From assembly GCA_009760855.2 (NCBI GenBank), contig WPIO01000015.1:2196001-2260000 (forward strand): a stretch of DNA of 64,000 bases, in the 5' to 3' direction. A program made the position numbers and the translations under genes. Positions 20,731 through 64,000 of the stretch are shown here, piece after piece (position 1 is the stretch's first letter; the number at the start of each line of letters is the position of its first letter). This stretch comes from Cristatella mucedo (taxonomy: Eukaryota > Bryozoa > Phylactolaemata > Cristatellidae). The notes below the pieces were generated by a model that saw only the letters and a program-made list of their open reading frames with translations, was not told where the DNA came from and did no database searches.

Positions 20731-22118
20731 GGTTTTGACGAGCCTCTTAGCGGTTCGAATTATGCTGCTATTGTTATTAGAAACTAACGGTCTGGTTGAG
20801 CCACCGGGTTGTCTGTGTCCCACCAGTCTGATCGTGTTCCGTCCTTCAGGTGACGCACACCTATGTCAAGCTGTCCTAAACCGTAGCTTCATTAGTTGTT
20901 CCTCCGTCTCGTCGATTCAGCATTACAGCTAGCTTTCCCATTCCTAATGCGAAATAAATTCTACTTGCTTCCGTATCCACGACAAAGCAGTTTAGGCAGA
21001 GAGTGTGTCACTTGAGGGTATGCTCTGTTTTTACGGCTTTTCTCAGTTTCACATTTACATCCATACATGCATGTATGCATACAGACAAATGATTACAACC
21101 TCAACAGCGACATTGACCCAGCCTATGCATTGGTGTCCATACTCTCGCGGTCCCAATGGTTTTCTTATTTTACCCGAAACGATAAGCGATCATATCGATT
21201 GCTTGTTATGTCACCAAGTGAAAATACATTATTCTGCTCGGGTTTCTTGCTACGCTGAACTTCGAAATGTAGGGAAATCCCCGGCTGAGCTTTTGCGAAT
21301 CTTGACTCCTTGCTTAGCCAAAATTAATCAAATAGGTGAAGACTATTGTTCTGACCTGAGGCAACTTATGAAAATAAGCTCACGCCATGGATATCGCGAG
21401 GCAGTACTCGCGGCAAAATAACATATAGCAGCCTTTAGACGTGCTAGTGTGGCGAGTATGGATACTCTGAAGGAAGAGGTATGCCAACGCCTGAAGCCAA
21501 CGTGAGAACTATTTACCGTCGATGTAAGTGTAATAGGCGGTGAGTTGTGCTCAAAGACTTGGTACTTAGGCATTGGAGCTGAGTCGTGGTCTATTGCACT
21601 GATCCGATGGTAGTTGGTGCCCGTCATGGCCGCTGTTGATCGCCTGCAACCGTCCGTCGCTGTCGAATACACTTCTCAACGATATCGGTAGGGGTTGTTA
21701 TATTAGGATACGGGGGGGGCTCTTATTTGCTTCAATGTTCTGCTACCTGCTACATACCTGCGTGGGTTGATGCAGCACCTGCAAGTAATCAACTACTATG
21801 CAAGTTAAATGCTTTGCTTCTAATCGTCTCGCATTGGCTGAGACTAGCATGGTAACGAGTGCTGTATTTGCGGCCGAATATGAACGCACCAGTTTGCAAC
21901 AGTTAGCTTCATGCAAATTGCAAATTGCAGTGCCTTTGCAAAGCCGTTTCACCAGACTGCCCAAGCGTTTGCAAAACTTCCTCATTCCCAGCTCACGCAT
22001 TCTGCTCACGTATTGAGATAGTGACCTGCAAACCGGCAATAGTACGCCATCGAAGCTCCGAAGAAAGCTGTGGTTTGGACGCCGTCCACGCTATTTATTC
22101 ACGAGGTAAATGAATAAA

Positions 22119-22120
<2 letters not shown>
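20731..22120. other. Intergenic stretch, nothing firm
   Basis: I recognise no conserved coding sequence. A frame of 138 codons at 21005-21421 (+) has no recognisable domain. The stretch may include the rest of the decayed LTR element. Confidence 0.3.

Positions 22121-22159
<39 letters not shown>
22121..22159. repeat. (AT)n microsatellite
   Basis: About 39 bp of AT dinucleotide, abutting the start of the recognisable LINE B sequence. Confidence 0.95.
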
Positions 22160-22160
<1 letters not shown>

Positions 22161-25100
22161 CTTGTTTATAGAGGAGTTTTCAGAGTTCCTCGCTAAAACA
22201 TTTGTGTGTGATGGGCCGTTTCTGATTACTGGAGACTTCCATATTCACGTTGAAAATCCTAGCAACAGCCAGGTCCGCTCGTTTCTTGACTGTCTGGAGA
22301 ATTTTGGTTTGGTCCAACACGTCAATCCTTCCACCAATGTCGGTGGCCATATTATAGATCTCGTGATCATTAAGGATGTCTTCCCCACCGACCTTGTGGT
22401 GTGCCCGCTGACACTCTCGGATCATTGTTCGGTCTCGTTTACGGTTCCTCCTCCCTTGTGCATACAGGGTAATGTCAAACTTGTCAAGCGAAGGAACTTA
22501 CAAAGCATTGGCATAGACACATTGTTTAATGTCTGTTTGTTGTGCGGGTCTTCTTGATTTGCACCGAGACTCGACTGAAAGCCTCGATACCCTCACTGAT
22601 GCAGTGAACATAACACTCAGGAGTGCTCTTGACAAGCATGCTCCCGTTCATTCTATCCGTGTACAGAGTCGTGGAGATTTCTTTCAACTTACAAAAAAAC
22701 TTCACAAGGTGCGCCGTATCAAGCGTAGGCTCGAACAACGTTTCAAGAAATCGGGGTCTGATGTAGATTGAGTCAATTTAAAAGATTTCCTTCGAGTTTA
22801 CACCCGGAAACTTTAAAAGGCCAGGGCTTTTTTTCACTCGAAAGCTGAATTCCTGCCAGTCTGACAATATTCGGATTTATAAGACAGTAAAACATTTACT
22901 GACCAATGCTGAGAGGTCTGACTCCCCAGATATTAACGGCTCAGCCGAAATGTTTTGTTTTTGCCTTCAAAAGTATCAAAAGTCCTTGATTCAAAAGTTA
23001 CACCCCGAACTCCCAGCGAAAGAGGCCCAACTGCTCCGCCGTGCATTCACTTCCCCACTGCCCCTCTTCTCCATTTCCGTCGCAACTCTCTGCACCCAAG
23101 GTCAGGCAGCAATAAATACACGACGCAGCGAGCTTGTCTTTGGCACACCCAACTGGTAAACGACAGAGGAGAGCCGGTCATTGCAACGGCCACAACAACT
23201 AAGCGGCAGCAGCCAAATCTGAGGCAACCCCCATCAAAGTATCTAATTATAAGCTATACCTTCTTTACTAAAAAAATTGTGCACATTCTTGTCTCCATAA
23301 AGCCCCCTCCGAGTAAAGCAATTGTGGAATCACAACCTGTGACCTTCCTTAAAAGGGTTAACGAGGTTTCTGGATGCGATGTGGCTACGTTAATGAGGTC
23401 TAGCAAAAAGAGCTTGTCTCCTGAAGACTCTATACCATCATCTGTGTAGTCTTCACTGGCAGACCAACTTAGCCCTGCCATAACCCAGATTTTTAATGGT
23501 TCTTTGGTAAAAGGGGTCGTACCCAAGTCTTTAAAATCGGCAATCGTTAGACCCATACTTAAAAAGCCTGGATTAGATACAGAGGTCCTTGCAAACTGTC
23601 GCCCGGTTTTCCTTCTTTCTTTCTTGTCAAAGATTCTTCAAAAAATTGTTGCTAAGCAGCTTGTAGCAAGTACTGAAAATAATGAAAGTGAGAAGCATTT
23701 CAATCAAGAGGCAGCACTCCACTGGAACTGCTCTCCTCCGTGTTAACAATGACATTCTACCCTGTGATTCGTCCTTCACGTGCTTATGCGTGCTGACACT
23801 GTGCATGCTGCCACTAACCATATTTGCATGCTGACCCTGTGCATGTCACCCTTAACCATGTTATTCATTTTGTTTGTTTTTCAAGCATGATTTCACTTAC
23901 CATTCAATTGCATTTCGCTTTGCAGCAAATGTTAAAGCGCGTAGAAAGAGATTAAGTTCTCTGAGGGCGCTTTATCAAGTACATTATTATTATTATTGTT
24001 ATTCTAAGTGGCAGCGACGACGGGAATGTCACTGCCCTAGCTCTGCTAGATCTATCTGCTGCCTTCGACACCATTGATCACGATGTTCTGCTTGAACGAC
24101 TGAGAACAACGATCGGTCTGGCAGACGAGGCACTGGCGTGGTTTAAATTGTAATTGTCTGATCGGGTTTAATCTGTGTCTTGTGGGGTGAGGTCTTACAC
24201 ACGAGACAGGTCACCTGTGGAGTCCCTCAAGGGTCTGCCTCTGTCCCTTGCTGTTCTCCATTTGTACTCAACCTCTGGGAAAAGTGATTACGGCCCATGG
24301 AATAGGATTTCACTTTTATGCTGACAATACTCAGCTGTATTTTTCAATCAAACCGTCGGAATCTGCTGCAGCAACTAAGAAACTGAATGCTTGCCTTGCC
24401 GACGTTCAATCCTGGATTTCGAAAAACTTTTTAGAACTAAATGACGATAAAACCGAACTGCTGCTCATAGAACACCCTAAGCGTGTGGCTGGATTAAAAG
24501 GCTTTGCTCTTTTAATAGGTCATGCTGTCGTGCGACCATCATCCCGAGCTAGAAATTTAGGGTTCGTATTCGACAGTTGCCTCAATTTTAAAAGCTTGAT
24601 TCAGAAGACTGCTTTTACAGCTTGCCATCGCTTCAGATTCCTATCCAAAATTAGGAGCTGTCTTCCACAGTGGCTTCCAAAAATTTAACTAGCTCTTTAG
24701 TTCTTTCTCGGCTTGATTATTGTAATTCCCTTTCGGCTGGGGTAACAAAGAAAGCAACAAGGCCACTGCAGCTGACTATAAATATGGCTGCAAGGCTAGT
24801 TTTCAAGTCCCAGAAGTTTGAGCACGTGTCTCCTTTGCTAAAAGAGCTAGAATGACTGACGGTTAATCAACGGATCTGAACTGCTGCACCAGTTTCAGCC
24901 TCTTCACGCCCGCAGGTCCCCAATGGACAAAAAATCAGCTGTTCCATTCCTCCGCTTAAAGACCGTCGGCGACAGAAGCTTTAGCTCTGCAGGTCCTATA
25001 CTGTCGAAACTGCTTTCGAAATTCTTACGCAACGACAATACTCTCCTGCTGCCGACTATGGCTCATCCTTTTCCGCGGTCCTGAGCTGCTACTTTTATGC

Positions 25101-25278
25101 TAATTACTACCTCAACTTCTCTCCTGACTCTGCTGTGCTTCCCACTTTCTCTTTGTGGAGTGAGACAAAGTCTGTTGGCTACCGAAAGCGTAACGAGAGC
25201 CACTTAGGCTGTGAGTGCGCTATACAAAACTCTCCTGCGTAACACCCACACAGTCTTTATGGCTTGGTGGAGTACATT
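22160..25278 (+). pseudogene. Decayed LINE B (endonuclease + RT), nested insertion
   Basis: This is a degenerate non-LTR retrotransposon ORF2. Endonuclease part (22162-22500): LITGDFHIHVENP (the catalytic GDFN-like strand), GLVQHV, GHIIDLVI, LSDHCSV (the terminal SDH motif). RT part: about 23504-23650, LKSAIVRPILKKPGLD and CRPVFLLSFLSKILQK; 24040-24150, LALLDLSAAFDTIDHDVLLE; 24248-24690, FHFYADNTQLYF (the DD is changed to DN) and NFLELNDDKTELLLI; 24690-24880, LDYCNSLSAG and RPLQLTINMAARLVF. The 3' UTR ends near CTCTCCTGCGTAACACCCAC and CTTTATGGCTTGGTGGAG at about 25275. Stops, frameshifts and internal losses show it is dead. A LINE A fragment interrupts it at 23760-24000. It ends about 350 bp before the VPS34 start codon. 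Confidence 0.85.
23760..24000 (+). mobile_element. LINE A 3' fragment inserted in LINE B RT
   Basis: This 241-bp insertion starts CCCTGTGATTCGTCC and ends with an ATT repeat plus GTT. It is flanked by the 6-bp duplication ATTCTA (23754-23759 and 24001-24006). Removing the insert and one duplicate leaves the LINE B RT frame continuous across the junction. It contains the LINE A terminal block GAAAGAGATTAAGTTCTCTG then AGGGCGCTTTATCAAG. It is a 5'-truncated, reverse-transcription-type insertion. Confidence 0.85.
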
Positions 25279-25625
25279 ACATTACACGAGCCCGGACGCG
25301 GCCGGCCCGCCGACGCAGCGTAGCTCTACGGTCATCTAAGCAGAGGTTAGGGCATGAATACAGAGGGTTGTTGAAAATTCAGCGCTACTTTTCCTCCACA
25401 GTCTTCTAAATGCACCATCTTATTTCGAAGCTAAGTCACGATTTATCTCTCAATTAGATCGTGAACAGAGTTATCTCCACGCTTGGGATAGACCTTGTGC
25501 TGAATCCGGAAGTGGTAACACAACTTTCCCACTTGTTCCAATTTCTTTTAAGTAGGCGGCGGCTGTTTTTCATGAGTACGTCACAACACAAGCACATATG
25601 AGGCGCATTGTCATAAAAAAGGACC
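25279..25625 (+). promoter_or_regulatory. Presumed VPS34 promoter and 5' UTR
   Basis: This is the interval between the LINE B end and the VPS34 start codon. It starts CG-rich (about 25285-25330) and becomes mixed. I see no clear TATA box. Assignment rests only on its position immediately upstream of coding exon 1; the transcript could also begin further upstream with a non-coding exon. Confidence 0.3.
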
Positions 25626-61643
<36,018 letters not shown>

Positions 61644-63315
61644 GTAGTGTGGGACGGCAACACATTAGCCCACAGCTGGCCAACGGTTATATTAAATGCA
61701 AGGTGACCGGGGTACTGGTCACTTGCTCTTACTTCCATCGTGACTTTTCTCTTCATTTTGTTCCTTTTTGTGTCTATTTCATTTATTTGGCAGGCTGCAT
61801 TGTCTATTTGTTGCAGAGTTGCTGTGGCTTTTTATAAATGTAATGCCGAGGTCATAGTAGTACCAAGAATTATTAAGTCCAGTAGGAGCCAGACTTTGGC
61901 CTTTCCTGAGGCAGCCAATGATAGGAATGTAAATCGCATGTCTGTCCAATGGTGTCGGTTCTGCTGGCCGCTCTTCCTTCCCATTTATGTTGGAGGAAAC
62001 ATTTTGAAATGGTTGACGTCGCTTAGACGTGCACGTCGATAGCAACGTGGCTGTTGTGTGGCATGCTTTCTCCTAAAAAAAATTAGGAACGCACTGCAGC
62101 TATTTACAGTTGGGCTATTAGTGATCCTCGACAAGGACGGCTTGTTCGGTTATGAGGAAAGTTGAAGGAACTTAGGCAAGCTCAAAGTAGGACGATTGTA
62201 TGCACTCCCCTAAGCAACGTATCTCGCTCAAAACGAACCGGTTATAAATACTCCACCTAGAAGGCCAGATCAGTCATTCTAGAGTAGAGATGTGACATAA
62301 CCAATGTAGATTTTCTTTACATACAAGACTTTATGTAAAAGATAAGGCAGAGCTAGCTCCGTCGGCTGTTAACCCGTGACAGGCATTAAACCCAGAATAG
62401 GGATGTAGCAAAAAATACTCGGATCGCAAAAACCGGAACCTTCAAAATCGATTTTCCTCTGCACAGTTTATCGAAAATTCGCTGGTGCATTTAGCCAGTG
62501 CTCAGCACCCAGCATGATAAGGCTAATGGAAGGACCCTTTGGAAAGTAAAAGCCAATTATAGCATGCCTTTGGTGTATCATCGATCCCCAAAAGGGCTCA
62601 CTTGAAAACTAGAACGGGACGGTTCGAAATGGCAAGAGCTGTTTGGTGCTGTGCCGTGTTCGACCTGACTGAGTGCATGCAGCCTTGCTGAACAAGGTTT
62701 CTGTCGAAACTCTGTTACACTCGTGCAGAAATTTGGTGGTTAGGCAATGGGAGAAAGTTCATCCGTAGCATCTGCTGAATAATACCATTTCCCTGCCTAC
62801 TAAATTGGCATATTAAAAGTAAGTGGCCAAAGTTAGCATGCTAATATGGAAAAAATAAAATCGATCCTATCCTATGCCCTTAATGCCAGACTGATTCCCT
62901 AAATCCGTGATACAAGTTAGCCACGTTTCACTACCTCTCAAGAAACTGCTGTGGCAAACAGCAAACACAAGTTATACCTTTCTCATCTTCAACGCCGACA
63001 GCAGCTTCGGTCTCTTACGTGAGCACGGCTAATGTGCTGCTGCATGTTTCAGCTTCATCGCATCTCGTCATCGTCTTGTCTCAGGATAGTAAATTAGCAG
63101 AGTGCAAGCATTACATTAGCGCTTCTGGTCGAAAAAACAACCGTTCGGCCTTATCTTGGGAGCCTTGAAGCCGAGCAACGAATGCAATGCACTATGCAGC
63201 AATGCTGATGCGACGTGGCACAAGCTCCAACTCGCTTGCGCGGTCGACAAAGCAAGCCGTCGCTACTGCCGCTGTTGCCGCCAGGGCTGCATTCGGTGCA
63301 GTAGTTTAAATAAAT
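61644..63315 (+). other. VPS34 intron, nothing recognised
   Basis: I found no exon matching the next VPS34 segment (the NERLQ-type start, the P-loop or the catalytic loop) and no element I can name. The remaining exons are presumed to lie beyond the right edge. Confidence 0.45.
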
Positions 63316-63490
63316 AAATAAATCCTAGCTGATTAAACAGCTTCTTTTTGTATAGCGACAGAGGAGCCTTTATGGCTATCACCACCGCTTGCAGTGTCGA
63401 TAAAGGATCGCCCACCGCAGAAATCGAACCCACGACCTCGGGACCGAGGTCGTGAAAGCAACCGCCTTACCTAGTGTGCCATCACTGCTC
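63316..63490 (-). repeat. SINE-1 copy, antisense, well preserved
   Basis: AATCCTAGCTGATTAAACAG, TATCACCACCGCTTGCAGTG, CGATAAAGGATCGCCCACCG, GAACCCACGACCTCGGGACC and GCCTTACCTAGTGTGCCATC are the complement of the 8441-8606 copy with few changes, including the long head hairpin. Confidence 0.75.
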
Positions 63491-63784
63491 ATAAGTTTCT
63501 TTCACACATGCCATTCTCTTGCTTACTGGCATTTCGCAGTAGATTCATCCCTCCCCGAGTTGACGTCTGTAGACTTTGTAGTCTGCTCCCACAATGTTTG
63601 GGCACCCACCATACCGACTTCCCTGTTGCAGCTGTACCTGGCAACTCTTTTGTCAGTTGCATTTCGTCTTTAATCGTTTGCCCCGAGTGCCTTCTCGTGT
63701 GCTTTTGCATGCTAGTCTAACCGTGATACCTATTTGCTTTTAGTTGTTCGTCTAAGCATGCTACCGTGCGTGTAATTCATTCTC

Positions 63785-64000
63785 AGTTATTGATATAATC
63801 GCCAAGCACAACCTAGGCTTCTACTTCTAGGCCGATGACGCACAACTTAACGCTTTGAACCCCCCTCCCACAGCCTTCCAGCAAATTCAAGCTCTCGCAG
63901 CTCCCGTGTTAGATGTATTTCTACATTCGCACTTACGTGGCAGCAAACGTTCTCAAATTGACTGACGATAAAGCCAGCTTACCAGTTTTGGCTAAACCTT
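63785..64000 (+). pseudogene. LINE A-type RT fragment, cut by window end
   Basis: It reads VIDIIAKHNLGFYF, a stop, then ADDAQLNAL, matching the LINE A segment LIAKHNLGFHFYVDDTQLY at 16250-16300; it keeps the ADD box. Further on, FQQIQAL and decayed KLTDDKA sequence. Stops and frameshifts are present. It continues off the right edge. Confidence 0.7.

Noticed and set aside
61644-61706. Read-through of the last VPS34 exon to the stop at 61704
   Set aside because: The added residues do not match the family, and RKRK followed by a GT donor corresponds to a normal exon end just before the kinase domain.

Overview
This is a window of animal nuclear DNA: one long-intron, eukaryote-type gene with canonical GT-AG splice sites, dense dispersed retroposons, Helitron and hAT-type DNA transposon remnants, and long dinucleotide microsatellites. 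There are no bacterial operons. The host is probably an invertebrate, because the PI3-kinase exons are recognisable but clearly diverged from vertebrates and the LINEs and SINEs are not vertebrate families I know. I cannot name the species; a large-genome flatworm, mollusc or arthropod would all fit.

Main gene: the right half (25.6-61.6 kb, + strand) carries the 5' part of the class III phosphatidylinositol 3-kinase gene (PIK3C3/VPS34). Twelve coding exons can be placed with splice sites: the N-terminus, the C2 domain, the helical (PIK accessory) domain and its low-complexity linker. The lipid-kinase domain is not in the window and should lie to the right. Reading-frame bookkeeping shows at least one unlocated exon between 31.15 and 34.52 kb. 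One intron has a GC donor.

Left end: an intronless, complete alpha/beta-hydrolase ORF (0.7-1.57 kb, - strand) resembles bacterial PHB-depolymerase-like hydrolases and has an intact Ser-Asp-His triad. At 4.45-4.64 kb is a short SPIN-like hAT MITE with an 8-bp target duplication. From 7.8 to 12.4 kb an AT-rich island holds short, decayed coding remnants of unknown origin. CpG-rich stretches without recognisable genes lie at 6.25-7.2 and 12.9-14.7 kb.

Middle (16-25.3 kb): a transposon graveyard. It has a reverse-transcriptase fragment of LINE family A (- strand), a decayed Helitron helicase (+ strand) split by a 285-bp solo LTR with a 4-bp target duplication, several antisense LINE 3' ends, and a 3.1-kb decayed LINE family B (+ strand). 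LINE B carries a LINE A 3' fragment inserted in its RT with a 6-bp target duplication, and it ends about 350 bp before the VPS34 start codon.

The VPS34 introns hold antisense LINE A and LINE B copies, pogo- and Tc1/mariner-like transposase scraps, two tRNA-derived SINE families (SINE-1 ending in a T-rich tail, SINE-2 with a LINE A-like tail) and (TA/CATA)n, (AC)n and (GT)n microsatellites, two of which start exactly at SINE-2 tails. The family names LINE A, LINE B, SINE-1 and SINE-2 are mine. Nothing here looks like a multi-gene cooperative system.
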